Assembly (NCBI RefSeq): GCF_000250635.1
Contig: NC_016940.1
Coordinates: forward strand, 186,001-250,000
Length of the DNA: 64,000 nt
Origin: Saprospira grandis str. Lewin
GTDB taxonomy: Bacteria > Bacteroidota > Bacteroidia > Chitinophagales > Saprospiraceae
Reading direction: 5' to 3'
Under the pieces are notes generated by a model. It saw only the letters and a program-made list of their open reading frames with translations. It was not told where the DNA came from and searched no databases. This document shows, piece by piece, positions 1-7,942 of this stretch; the first letter of the stretch is position 1; every line of letters begins with the position of its first letter. The position numbers and the translations under genes were made by a program.

Positions 1-570
1 TTCTTTTTGCTCAGCCGAAGAAGTTGGCCCAAGGGCTTTTCCTTGCTCTTTTTTAGGCTGTTCATAGCTCGTTTTTTGCACCAAAGGCGTCTTATTTTCG
101 GGCCAAAAGCCTTCCGTAATTTCTGGTCCACAAGCCTTGCAGAATAGCAAAAGCAGGGCAGCCCAGCTCAGGCGGCGGCCCCATAGCCGCAGCCGATAGC
201 GAAAAGCCAGTTGGTCCAAAGGCTGCTGCATTTTGGTCCAAACAGCCTCCAATTCCAATTGCTGGTCAATGGCCGACCAAAGCTGTGCGGGGGCTTTAGG
301 CATCTTTTTTTCTGCATAAGCCTGCCGTATTTTCTCATCCAAAAGGGCATCTTGGTCCAAGGGTAAATCGGCAGAGATGGCCGACCAAAGCCCTGTGGGT
401 GCTGTTGCTTTTTGCGTAGATAATTTATCTTTTAGTTGCTCATCTAGGGCCAAATCATCTAGTTCTTGGGCCAAATTATCCCAAAGTCCAGCTGGGGCCG
501 AAGCCTGCAAATCCTTGGGTAAATCTCGCAAACGCTGCCCCAAAAGGTCCTTCTCTTCTTCTCTAAACAT
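1..570 (-). CDS. putative anti-sigma factor, partial (runs off left edge)
   Basis: An ORF of 190 codons stays open from the ATG at 570 down to base 1, so the C-terminus is missing. It overlaps the 3' end of the upstream sigma gene by 8 bases (the ATG lies inside the last sigma codons), which suggests translational coupling. The N-terminal cytoplasmic part carries three copies of a short motif, APAGLW, APTGLW and APAQLW, each followed by an acidic helix. Near residues 134-144 a hydrophobic stretch (LSWAALLLLF) looks like a single membrane span, and the remainder is Lys/Gln/Pro rich. Position directly behind an ECF sigma gene and this topology fit a membrane anti-sigma regulator. The family assignment is inference; no catalytic motif is visible. 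Confidence 0.6.
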   Translation of the reverse strand, partial: MFREEEKDLLGQRLRDLPKDLQASAPAGLWDNLAQELDDLALDEQLKDKLSTQKATAPTGLWSAISADLPLDQDALLDEKIRQAYAEKKMPKAPAQLWSAIDQQLELEAVWTKMQQPLDQLAFRYRLRLWGRRLSWAALLLLFCKACGPEITEGFWPENKTPLVQKTSYEQPKKEQGKALGPTSSAEQKE

Positions 571-1120
571 CTCCCTGAAGTTTGGCCAATAATTCTTTTA
601 ATAGGCTGCGGGCTCGACTCAGCTGCGACTTAGAGGTGCCCTCCGAAATCTGCATCTGTTCCGCAATTTCTTTATGCGCATAGCCTTCTATGGCATACAA
701 CTTAAGCACCATGCCCGCCTTTTTGGGCAATTGGTTCAATAGTTCGAGTAGTTCTGCCGCATTGATTCTCGACAAAATATCGTCTACTTTGAGCTCTTGC
801 TGCTGCTGATAATTTTCTGAGTGCGCCTTTTCCCTCTTGCGCTTCCGATAATGGTCCAGAGCGGTATTGACCAAAATGCGACGCATCCAAGATTTTAGGG
901 CGGCCTGAAACTTAAAGCGTTCTAAGTTCTTAAATATCTTAATAAAAGACTCTTGCAATACATCCGCCGCATCCTGGTCTGATTTACAATAAATCAAAGC
1001 CACGGCATATAAATCATCGGCATAACGACGATACAAGGCCTCTTGATAGCGCCTTTTATGCTTAATACAATGGGCCACTAACTCCTCATCGGTCAATTTT
1101 GCAAACTCATCTTTTGGCAT
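563..1120 (-). CDS. RNA polymerase ECF-type sigma-70 factor
   Basis: A 185-residue sigma factor. Region 2 contains YRRYADDLYAVALIYCKSDQ and DVLQESFIKIFKNLERF, and region 4 is a helix-turn-helix (YAHKEIAEQMQISEGTSKSQ) that would read the -35 element. Length is normal for the ECF class. The frame is open further upstream to 1267, but that extension is translated repeat DNA (Arg/Ala/Pro-rich), so the ATG at 1120 starting MPKDEFAKLTDEELV is preferred. It overlaps the next gene, a putative anti-sigma factor, and the pair probably forms one regulatory unit. Its regulon cannot be told from this window. Confidence 0.9.
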   Translation of the reverse strand: MPKDEFAKLTDEELVAHCIKHKRRYQEALYRRYADDLYAVALIYCKSDQDAADVLQESFIKIFKNLERFKFQAALKSWMRRILVNTALDHYRKRKREKAHSENYQQQQELKVDDILSRINAAELLELLNQLPKKAGMVLKLYAIEGYAHKEIAEQMQISEGTSKSQLSRARSLLKELLAKLQGDV

Positions 1121-1163
1121 GGCGTTCTGGGGATTTTGTTCTCTAATTGTATGCTGCTGTTTT

Positions 1164-1278
1164 GGGGCCTCCCGCCTAGGGCGGGCGCTACGTTTCGCAG
1201 CTCGCAGGTCTGCTCGGCCCTGCGGCGGCTTTGCCGCCTGGGTCTGGCCTGACGGCCACTGCTGCACATCGCTAGGCC
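1164..1278 (+). repeat. SGR structured repeat, copy 1 (head GGCCT / tail AGGCC)
   Basis: First of 20 copies of a dispersed element that I call SGR here. Layout: GGGGC head, a variable hairpin, conserved core GCTCGCAGGTCTGCTCGG, another variable hairpin, GGTCTGGCC plus a short hairpin, then a tail complementary to the head. In this copy head GGCCT pairs with tail AGGCC. It lies upstream of the sigma gene and falsely lengthens its ORF. Confidence 0.85.
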
Positions 1279-1374
1279 GGGCGGGCTGCGCCCGCTTGGG
1301 CGTCCTTCTTTGCTAAGACGAAAAAATGGCCTTCTGGGTTGGATTTCTGCGTTCTACAGGGCCGAAGGCCCGCA

Positions 1375-1508
1375 GGCTGAGGGATGGAAAAGGGGGCGGC
1401 GAAGCCGCAGACCAAAGGCTTTTGCAGCGAAGCGAAAAAGCCTGCAGGGCCGAGCAGACCTGCGAGCCCTGGCACAGCCCGACCCAAGCGAAGCGCAGGG
1501 GCAGCCCC
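1375..1508 (-). repeat. SGR structured repeat, copy 2 (head GGCTG / tail CAGCC)
   Basis: Inverted relative to copy 1, about 100 bp away, so the two tails face each other. Core, GGTCTG block and ATCCCTCAGCC tail are all present when read on the minus strand. It ends 8 bases from the stop of the DUF445 gene. Several short ORFs on both strands here are translated repeat. Confidence 0.85.
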
Positions 1509-1515
1509 AAAAAAA

Positions 1516-2772
1516 TTAAACGGTCAGAATTTGTAGAAAACCGGCAATCATACCTAAAATACTGCCCACTAAAAGCAGTTTCCATTCATCTTGTTGGAAA
1601 ACGGGTCGCAGAAAATCGACAAAGTCCTCTGGGGGGAGGCTACTCATCTTATCGCTGAGCGTATGCTCGATATCTAGGGCCTGTTGGGCATAATCAAAAA
1701 TCAGGTGGATATGTTCGGGCACCTCGGCCACTAGGCGGCGGCAGGCAATTTCCTTGATGCGGTCATAGCTATTGCTGCCCGAAGTGATGCGAATGAGGGC
1801 GCTAGAAAAGCCGGCGGTATGGTCAAAACTCTCATTGACATGTTCCTCGATAATGTGGAGCAGGCGGTCAGAGGCATCGCCTTCAAACATGGCCCGAAAA
1901 ATATTGGGCATAGTAATAATTTCGTTGGCCACAATATTGGCGTATTCCTTGGCCACTTCTTTTTGGCGTAGGATAAAGAGGCCCTGAATTTTCCAGCCGA
2001 ATAGTTTATAAGCTTTAGCCGGTTTAAAAATCATATTGAGGGCCAAAACATTGGTCAGGTAACCGACTACCAAGCCGCCTAGGGGGAGTTGCCACCAAGC
2101 GCCAAAGGGAATCCAGACTAACATTTGGGCCAGGCCAAACAAAAAGCCAAAATAGAGGCCCGAGTATTCAATAAACTGAAATTCCTTATCGCCCACATCT
2201 AAGAACATGCGGTTCATCAATTCCTTATTGTTGCTCAGGTGGTTGATGGTCATTTGTTTGAGGTTAAAGATTTCGGTAATATTATCTTTTACCTCCTGCA
2301 TAATTTCCTCGGTCACCTTAGGAATTTCTCGGGCAGCTCGTTCAAAAACGGCGGCCTTTTGTTTTTCGGGCAGCAACTTCCAGAGCGGAAGTTCTTCGCG
2401 CATGGCCTCATTGATAATCTCTCGGGTAAGATCGAGCATGCGGGGCTCCATTTCTTTGGCGATGACTCTGGGGTTGATGCGGTCGAACTGTTCTTCCACA
2501 TCAATGAGTTTATCCGTAATCATATCTACGGAAGTATCGGCCATACTCACGCCTTTGGATGGAATAATGCCCTGCCAGCCTAGAATTGGCTGGCCGCTTT
2601 TGCTTTTCCAGCCGACAAACTCTAGGGGATAAAAGGTCATCTTGAGGGCCAATTTATTGGTCCCCCAGCCCACCACCGCCGAAATTATGGGGATGAGCAG
2701 CACCCACCAACTAAATCGGTCGATATAGTAGACTTGAAAGAAGTCGAGTATAATCTGTATATATTCCATCAT
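1516..2772 (-). CDS. DUF445 family membrane protein
   Basis: A 418-residue protein with an N-terminal membrane segment (FSWWVLLIPIISAVVGWGTN), a GWQGIIPSKG motif typical of DUF445 (YheB/YjiN-like) proteins, a long helical middle region, a second hydrophobic hairpin near residues 205-250 (FGFLFGLAQMLVW ... VVGYLTNVLALNMIF), and a last span at the C-terminus (LLLVGSILGMIAGFLQILTV). The GTNKLALKM and LTNVLALNMIFKP stretches look like an internal duplication. Function of the family is unknown. Two ATGs in tandem (2772, 2769) could start it. The 3' end abuts repeat copy 2. Confidence 0.85.
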   Translation of the reverse strand: MMEYIQIILDFFQVYYIDRFSWWVLLIPIISAVVGWGTNKLALKMTFYPLEFVGWKSKSGQPILGWQGIIPSKGVSMADTSVDMITDKLIDVEEQFDRINPRVIAKEMEPRMLDLTREIINEAMREELPLWKLLPEKQKAAVFERAAREIPKVTEEIMQEVKDNITEIFNLKQMTINHLSNNKELMNRMFLDVGDKEFQFIEYSGLYFGFLFGLAQMLVWIPFGAWWQLPLGGLVVGYLTNVLALNMIFKPAKAYKLFGWKIQGLFILRQKEVAKEYANIVANEIITMPNIFRAMFEGDASDRLLHIIEEHVNESFDHTAGFSSALIRITSGSNSYDRIKEIACRRLVAEVPEHIHLIFDYAQQALDIEHTLSDKMSSLPPEDFVDFLRPVFQQDEWKLLLVGSILGMIAGFLQILTV

Positions 2773-2830
2773 AAGGGTCTAAAATTAAGGCATCTCCATG
2801 AAAGTTAGATTTTTTGGGGCCTTTATTTTC

Positions 2831-2863
2831 AAAAAAAAGACCGCCCAAAAGCGGTCTTTTTTT
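2831..2863 (-). terminator. intrinsic terminator, bidirectional
   Basis: Stem AGACCGC/GCGGTCT with a CCAAAA loop, flanked by an A-run on one side and a T-run on the other. It lies just past the stop of the flippase-like gene at 2870 and would end its minus-strand transcript. Confidence 0.8.
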
Positions 2864-2869
2864 CTGTTC

Positions 2870-4063
2870 TTATTCTGTGGGCTGAGCGGCTTCGGCCTCT
2901 TGTTTATTTCGGTTGATGAGTTTGCGAATCCAGTTAGGGACCACAATCATTCCGATAAAGAGGTAAAGATAATAAGTAAAGAAGCGCCAGAAAATCGTCA
3001 TGACAAGTAAGAGCGTACCGCCTGCGGGCAGGTAATCGGAGTGGAAGTTTTCGAAAGAAGACTCTGCGGCTCCGGCACCGCCGGGAGTGGGGACGATAGC
3101 CATAATCACATACATCGCAATTTGTCGGCCCACAATAAATACCTGTTGGACAAAGAGCGAGAAATCTTGTTGATCGATCAGTACACTATTATAATGTGCT
3201 TGCACGGCGGGGTCGGTAGAATTGGCGATAAAGGCCATAATCAGGCAATTGAGGACCATAAAGCGGGAGGCCCAGGCGCCAGCGGTGGCGCCAAACGCCT
3301 TGAGGTGGAACTGCCATTTTTGGCGGCGGAGTTCGCCAGAGGCCAGCTGCATATCTTGGCCCATTTTATTGGCTCCTTCTTTAAAGCGGCGCAAAAGGGG
3401 AAGACTCGTAATGGCCATGAGTACGCGATGCACAGCTTTGGCATTGATAAAGACCCCATAAAAAAAGAGGCTACCATAAATAGACATAAATAAATAGGCG
3501 CCAAAAAAGCCAGCTCCAAAATACTGGTTAATCATTTCGGAAAAGCTAGTTGTGCCGGGCAAAATGATCAGAAAACCAAAAATAGAGAAGAGCAGTAAGA
3601 GCGAAGAGAGGTAGAAAAAGGTATCTAATACAATAGTATAAAAGATAATCATGGTGGTTCTACCGGGAGAAATTTTTTCTTGAGATAGGGCCACCAAAGC
3701 CACAGCAGAGCCGCCCACAGAAGTGGGGGTAACGGCAGAGCTAAACTCCCAGACAAAAATCATTTCGAAGCATTTTCGCCAGCTAAAAAAGCCCTGCGTA
3801 ATTGTTCTGAGGCGAAACATATAGGCAAAATGGCGAAGTAGCACAAAGAAAAAGGCGCCGGCGATCCAGTAGAGCGTTTTGGGGTTCCATGAAATTTTCT
3901 GAAAATCCTCTAAGCTAAAATCTTGGATAAAAAGATAAACGATAACGATTAGGCCAGCAGCCACGGCAATAGCGATACGGCCGGGGCTGATTGATTTTAG
4001 GGCTTCATCTTGTTTATCTTTGGGTGTAGATTGTTCTTCTGTAGAAGAAGGTTGCACAGACAT
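2870..4063 (-). CDS. lysylphosphatidylglycerol synthase TM region / UPF0104 flippase-like protein
   Basis: A 397-residue polytopic membrane protein. The soluble Gln/Ser/Thr/Lys-rich N-terminus (about 35 residues) is followed by eight or so hydrophobic segments. It has the family signatures TPTSVGGSAVALVAL (mid-protein) and PTPGGAGAAESSF (near the C-terminus), as in the MprF flippase-like domain (PF03706) and YbhN proteins. No aminoacyl-transferase domain is attached, so it is the transporter-like half only; the substrate is probably a lipid but is not determined. The open frame extends to a TTG at 4072; the ATG at 4063 (MSVQPSS) is chosen. Confidence 0.85.
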   Translation of the reverse strand: MSVQPSSTEEQSTPKDKQDEALKSISPGRIAIAVAAGLIVIVYLFIQDFSLEDFQKISWNPKTLYWIAGAFFFVLLRHFAYMFRLRTITQGFFSWRKCFEMIFVWEFSSAVTPTSVGGSAVALVALSQEKISPGRTTMIIFYTIVLDTFFYLSSLLLLFSIFGFLIILPGTTSFSEMINQYFGAGFFGAYLFMSIYGSLFFYGVFINAKAVHRVLMAITSLPLLRRFKEGANKMGQDMQLASGELRRQKWQFHLKAFGATAGAWASRFMVLNCLIMAFIANSTDPAVQAHYNSVLIDQQDFSLFVQQVFIVGRQIAMYVIMAIVPTPGGAGAAESSFENFHSDYLPAGGTLLLVMTIFWRFFTYYLYLFIGMIVVPNWIRKLINRNKQEAEAAQPTE

Positions 4064-4116
4064 GCTTGGCAAACTTTAAGATGAACTCTTTTGGGGAGTT
4101 CGATGATAAAATGAGC

Positions 4117-4860
4117 TTAATCCTCCTCGGCCCAAAGCATACAAAAATCATTGTATTCTTCGGAGAGGCTTAAGATCTTGATTTTTTCTTGTTGGAGGAG
4201 TTCGAGTAAGGCCAAGAAGGTAAAAATGGCCTGCATTTGTCCATCGAGCGGCAAAAAGAGGTCCTCAAAGCGGGCGCGTTCTAGTTTTTGCAACTGCCTT
4301 TTGAGGTAATGTCTTTGCCCTTCAATGGTGTAGGGATAATGAACGATTTTATGCACAGGGCGATTTTCTCGTTCTTCTAATTTTTCTAAAAGTTGCTCAT
4401 AGGTTTTGAGTAAGCGAAAAAGATTAAGATGTTCTAGTTCGGCATCGGCTAGGGCTTGATTGGCTACGGTTTGTAGTTCTAGAACCAAATTTCCCCGAGC
4501 TTGTTGTTCTTGCCGTTTGAGTTCTTGCGCTCGGAGGAGGGCAAAAATTTCTTTATAGCTTTTATAAGCGAGCAGACGTTCGACCAATTCTTGGCGGGGG
4601 TCAATCTCCTCTCCTTCTTCATTTAATTCTTTGCGGGGCAAAAGCATTTTGGCCTTAATGCGCATCAGGCTAGCGGCCACCAAGATAAACTCGCTGGCTA
4701 GGTCAATATTCATCCGCTCGAGCTCTTGCGTATAGGCCAAAAAGTCTTTGGTAATCGAAGAGATCGGGATATCGTAAATATCGAGCTCGTCGCGCTCGAT
4801 AAAAAAGAGCAAGAGGTCAAAGGGCCCCTCGAATTGTGGAAGCTTGATGGTATAAGTCAC
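4117..4860 (-). CDS. scpA: segregation and condensation protein A
   Basis: A kleisin subunit of the bacterial Smc-ScpAB condensin complex. The N-terminus has the typical IKLPQFEGPFDLLLFFIERD followed by ELDIYDIPISSITKDFL and the LASEFILVAASLMRIKAKML block; a winged-helix C-terminus ends near LLQQEKIKILSLSEEYNDF. No ATG lies near the conserved start. The GTG at 4860 (VTYTIKLPQF) gives 247 residues, the usual length; the longer frame to 4923 would place non-conserved hydrophobic residues in front. It is divergent from uppS across a gap of about 125 bp that must hold both promoters. scpB and smc are not in the window. Confidence 0.92.
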   Translation of the reverse strand: MTYTIKLPQFEGPFDLLLFFIERDELDIYDIPISSITKDFLAYTQELERMNIDLASEFILVAASLMRIKAKMLLPRKELNEEGEEIDPRQELVERLLAYKSYKEIFALLRAQELKRQEQQARGNLVLELQTVANQALADAELEHLNLFRLLKTYEQLLEKLEERENRPVHKIVHYPYTIEGQRHYLKRQLQKLERARFEDLFLPLDGQMQAIFTFLALLELLQQEKIKILSLSEEYNDFCMLWAEED

Positions 4861-4985
4861 GTAGAAAAAGAAAGTTTTTCCTATTTTTGCGCAGGCTAAA
4901 TTTGCAAGGGGCAAAAGTAACAAAAAAGGCCCGCATCATTGTTTAAACTGTTGTTAAGTTGCAGAAAAGCCAAAAAACTTCCGTT

Positions 4986-5765
4986 ATGACCAACAAAATA
5001 TCGCCAGAAGCGGCCAGTGCCTTGGCCCAAATTGACAAAAGCCGTTTGCCCAAGCATATTGCTATTATTATGGATGGAAATGGCCGTTGGGCCGAAAAAC
5101 AGGGAAAGGCCCGTGTTTTTGGCCATCAAAATGGCGTAGAAGCCGTTCGATCGACTACAGAAACGGCGGCCAAATTGGGCATTGAGTATTTAACGCTTTA
5201 TGCTTTTTCTACTGAAAACTGGAACCGCCCCAAAGAAGAGGTGGCCGCCCTGATGGCCCTTTTGGTCCAAACGATTAAGGGAGAGCTCCCTACTTTGCAA
5301 AAAAATAAAATTCGGCTGCAGGCCATTGGCGATTTGGAGAGCTTGCCCCAGGCTACCCGTGACGAACTGCAAGAGGCCATTGATGCCACCGCCCATAATG
5401 AACAAATGACCCTAATCTTGGCCCTCAGTTATAGCGCCAAATGGGAAATTGTAGAGGCCGTGAAACGCATTGCCGCCCAAAGCAAAAAAGGCGAACTCGA
5501 ACTAGAAGATATTGATGAAAAAGTAGTGGCCAATGCCCTAAGTACCACTGGCCTACCCGATCCAGAATTACTCATCAGAACCAGCGGAGAAAGCCGCATT
5601 AGCAACTTTTTGCTTTGGCAAATTGCTTATGCCGAGCTGTATTTTACGCCCGTTTTTTGGCCCGACTTCCGAGAGAAAGAACTCTATGCCGCCATTGCCG
5701 ATTTTCAGTCTAGACAAAGACGATTTGGCAAAACCGCCGCCCAAATTCTATCGGAAGAAGAATAA
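4986..5765 (+). CDS. uppS: undecaprenyl diphosphate synthase (cis-prenyltransferase)
   Basis: Condenses IPP onto farnesyl diphosphate to make the C55 carrier for peptidoglycan and surface glycans. 259 residues. Signature motifs are present in order: HIAIIMDGNGRWAEKQG with the catalytic Asp, then TLYAFSTENWNRP, then PDPELLIRTSGESRISNFLL. All key residues of the family are intact. The frame opens at a TTG at 4959 but the ATG at 4986 matches the usual length. The gene is followed by an SGR repeat and then rimM on the same strand. Confidence 0.95.
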   Translation: MTNKISPEAASALAQIDKSRLPKHIAIIMDGNGRWAEKQGKARVFGHQNGVEAVRSTTETAAKLGIEYLTLYAFSTENWNRPKEEVAALMALLVQTIKGELPTLQKNKIRLQAIGDLESLPQATRDELQEAIDATAHNEQMTLILALSYSAKWEIVEAVKRIAAQSKKGELELEDIDEKVVANALSTTGLPDPELLIRTSGESRISNFLLWQIAYAELYFTPVFWPDFREKELYAAIADFQSRQRRFGKTAAQILSEEE

Positions 5766-5805
5766 AGCAAAAAGGCTCGGCCCAATTGGCCCAAAGGGCC
5801 AAAAC

Positions 5806-5935
5806 GGCTTAGGGATGGAAAGTGGTGGCCGAAGGCCAGACCAAGCAAAAAACTTGTTTTTTTGCGAAGGGCCGAGCAGACTTGCGAGCCACGACAGAGC
5901 CCGACCCAAGGCCGAAGGCCGCAGGGGAAGCCCCC
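5806..5935 (-). repeat. SGR structured repeat, copy 3 (head GGCTT / tail AAGCC)
   Basis: Lies between uppS and rimM. It is one of two copies with the alternative closing pair: the head reads GGGGGCTT and the tail CCCTAAGCC on the minus strand, so a G-to-T change at one end is matched by C-to-A at the other. The internal hairpin has a GCAAAAAA/TTTTTTGC-type stem. Confidence 0.85.
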
Positions 5936-5974
5936 AAAAAAGACCTCAGTTGTTAAATATCCTTAAAATTAAAG

Positions 5975-6490
5975 ATGTCAGCAGGATTTGTAGAATTGGG
6001 CAAAACGCTCAAACCACACCATATTAAAGGCGCGCTAAAAGCGCAGCTAGAAGAGGGATATGTCCCTAGTTTAGAGGCTGCTGCAGCCGTTTTTATTGAG
6101 CATCAAGGCCAAAAAATTCCGTTTTTTTTAGAAGAATTGGAAAGCGGAAAAACCTGGATTATCAAGCTAGAAGGCATTGATGACCGCGATCAGGCTGAAC
6201 AATGGAGCCGAAAAACGCTTTACCTCAGAGAAAAAGACCTTTTGGAAGGAGCCGCCCCGATTTCGGGCCTCGCTTTTGACTTTTTGATCGGTTTTCATCT
6301 CCTTGATGAGGAATTGGGCGATTTGGGCGAAATTATCGACTTAATTGAGCTGCCTCAGCAAGAAATGGCCGTCTTGAATATTGAAGAAAAAGAGGTGCTC
6401 GTCCCCCTTCATGAGGATCTGATTGTAGAAATTTTGGAAGCCCAAAAGCAAATTATCATGCAGCTTCCAGAAGGATTACTGGACCTTTAA
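5975..6490 (+). CDS. rimM: ribosome maturation factor RimM
   Basis: A 171-residue 16S rRNA processing factor that acts on the 30S head. The N-terminal beta-barrel begins MSAGFVELGKTLKPHHIKG, the family's G-x-hydrophobic start, followed by the ESGKTWIIKLEGIDDRDQAE segment. The C-terminal PRC-barrel half contains FDFLIGFHL, an acidic linker and KEVLVPLHEDLIVEI, where the usual VP-hydrophobic motif sits. Length is normal. It is followed 11 bases later by a thioredoxin-fold gene, probably in one transcript. Confidence 0.9.
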   Translation: MSAGFVELGKTLKPHHIKGALKAQLEEGYVPSLEAAAAVFIEHQGQKIPFFLEELESGKTWIIKLEGIDDRDQAEQWSRKTLYLREKDLLEGAAPISGLAFDFLIGFHLLDEELGDLGEIIDLIELPQQEMAVLNIEEKEVLVPLHEDLIVEILEAQKQIIMQLPEGLLDL

Positions 6491-6501
6491 AACAACTACT
6501 A

Positions 6502-7107
6502 ATGTCTTACGATTTGGCGAAAAAAATAGCTGCCGCAAAAGACTTTGCCGATTATTTGCCTTGGATTGAAGCCGCTTTGGCCCAAGATAAAACCTCAGGC
6601 GAAAATCATTCTGAAATGTATCTGCATTTTACAAAAATGAATGTGCAGCGCATGAAGCGTTTGGAAAAAACGACAAAACTTTGGCCCGAACTGCTTGAAT
6701 TGGCGAAAAACAGCCAGAAAAATTTGCTTTTTTTAGTCCTTACGGAGGCTTGGTGCGGAGATGCCGCGCAAAATTTGCCGCCCATCTATAAATTGGTGGA
6801 AACACAGCCCAATTGGCAGATGAAAACGCTTTGGCGAGATGAGCATTTGGATTTGATGGAAGATTATAAAACGGATGGCGGCATTGGGATTCCCAAAGTT
6901 TTGCTGATTGATGCTGATACGCAAACTGTTTTGGGCCATTGGGGTCCTCGTCCGGCAGAAGCCCAGCAAAAAGTCCGCGATTATAAAGCCTTGGAAGAAA
7001 AACCGCCTTATGCAGAATTTGCAAAAGATATGCAGCTTTGGTATGCCAAGGATAAAACGCAGAGCTTGCAAAAAGAACTGCTCGATTGGTTGAGCGATTT
7101 GGTTTAA
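6502..7107 (+). CDS. thioredoxin-family protein with a single active-site Cys
   Basis: A 201-residue cytoplasmic protein with no signal peptide. The core strand and active-site region reads LLFLVLTEAWCGDAAQNLPP: a thioredoxin-like fold in which the CxxC motif is reduced to CGDA, so only the first Cys remains. A cis-Pro loop is present (GIGIPKVLLIDADT). This matches the Thioredoxin_9-type family of Bacteroidota, function unknown. With one Cys it cannot do the normal dithiol exchange by itself. It starts 11 bases after rimM. Confidence 0.8.
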   Translation: MSYDLAKKIAAAKDFADYLPWIEAALAQDKTSGENHSEMYLHFTKMNVQRMKRLEKTTKLWPELLELAKNSQKNLLFLVLTEAWCGDAAQNLPPIYKLVETQPNWQMKTLWRDEHLDLMEDYKTDGGIGIPKVLLIDADTQTVLGHWGPRPAEAQQKVRDYKALEEKPPYAEFAKDMQLWYAKDKTQSLQKELLDWLSDLV

Positions 7108-7132
7108 GCCATTTTTTTTCTTGTTCTAGAGC

Positions 7133-7167
7133 AAAGAGCGCAAAAACGAATTGTTTTTGCGCTCTTT
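7133..7167. terminator. intrinsic terminator, bidirectional
   Basis: Perfect 15-bp stem (AAAGAGCGCAAAAAC with its complement), loop GAATT, and T-runs on both sides. It sits between two convergent genes (the thioredoxin gene and the DUF3124 gene) and can serve both. Confidence 0.9.
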
Positions 7168-7185
7168 TTATTTTTCGCTTCTATT

Positions 7186-7698
7186 TTAATCAATTTGCTC
7201 GGCTTGGGTCCGAAAAGACAGCCCTTGTTGGCCCGAAGTAGAAATCATAATGGCTTCAAAAATGGGCCTTGGTCCAGCTTCTTGCGCCCAGTTGATGATA
7301 AAACTAGCGCCCGTTCCGCCTTCCTTATCTTTTTCGTTCAAAACTAAAGAAAGGGTTTGCAAAGGGCGCAAAAAAATGGGTTGCTCCAAATAATTTCGCA
7401 ATAATTCGCCTTCTCCATTATAATAGTCGAGCTGAGAAATGTACAAACTATCTTTGGGCGAGCGGTTGCGCAAACTCAAAGTCACGGTCAATTGATGTTG
7501 GCGGCCCTCATGCAGTGAAAAAACGGCGGGATAAACAGAAAGGTAACTTTTTTTCTCCTCTCCTTTGATGGGCGTCAATAATTGCTGGGCGGCCGTTTGC
7601 TCCTCCCAAATCGGACTTTTTGTCGAGCTTTCTTCTGTAGACAAAGGCTGGCAGGCCGATAAAAATAGAAGCAAAGAAAATAAAGAGATCCATTTCAT
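7186..7698 (-). CDS. DUF3124 family lipoprotein
   Basis: 170 residues. Lipoprotein signal MKWISLFSLLLFLSACQ with the lipobox Cys at position 16. The mature part contains VYPAVFSLHEGRQHQLTVTL, LSLRNRSPKDSLYISQLDYY and the Gly-rich GGTGASFIINWAQE segment ending in QGLSFRT, which I recognise as the DUF3124 pattern. The protein is likely anchored in an envelope membrane; its role is unknown. The gene is convergent with the thioredoxin gene and shares its terminator. Confidence 0.8.
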   Translation of the reverse strand: MKWISLFSLLLFLSACQPLSTEESSTKSPIWEEQTAAQQLLTPIKGEEKKSYLSVYPAVFSLHEGRQHQLTVTLSLRNRSPKDSLYISQLDYYNGEGELLRNYLEQPIFLRPLQTLSLVLNEKDKEGGTGASFIINWAQEAGPRPIFEAIMISTSGQQGLSFRTQAEQID

Positions 7699-7749
7699 AG
7701 CGCTTTTTTTGGGAAGATACTACTTTTTCATTTTTCTGACGTTTTTTTT

Positions 7750-7880
7750 GGGGCTGCCCCTCGCCTTTGGCTCGGGTCGGGCTATGTCGCAGCTCGCAAG
7801 TCTGCTCGGCCCTGCGTTTTTTTCGCTACGCTCAAAAAAACTGGCTCTGGCCTGCGGCCACTGCTATCTATCCCTCAGCC
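7750..7880 (+). repeat. SGR structured repeat, copy 4 (head GGCTG / tail CAGCC)
   Basis: Starts GGGGCTGCCCC, carries the core GCTCGCAAGTCTGCTCGG and ends ATCCCTCAGCC. It forms the left part of palindrome island A, which has no convincing gene. Confidence 0.85.
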
Positions 7881-7942
7881 GCTCATCTAAATTTTTCAGG
7901 CCATTGTTTTTCTTCGGCAGTTTTGGTTTTGGTTTTTTGGAC

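Noticed and set aside
1119-1658. Several 65-110 residue ORFs on both strands
   Set aside because: They are translations of two SGR copies (Arg/Ala/Gly-rich, same peptides recur at other SGR sites), not genes.
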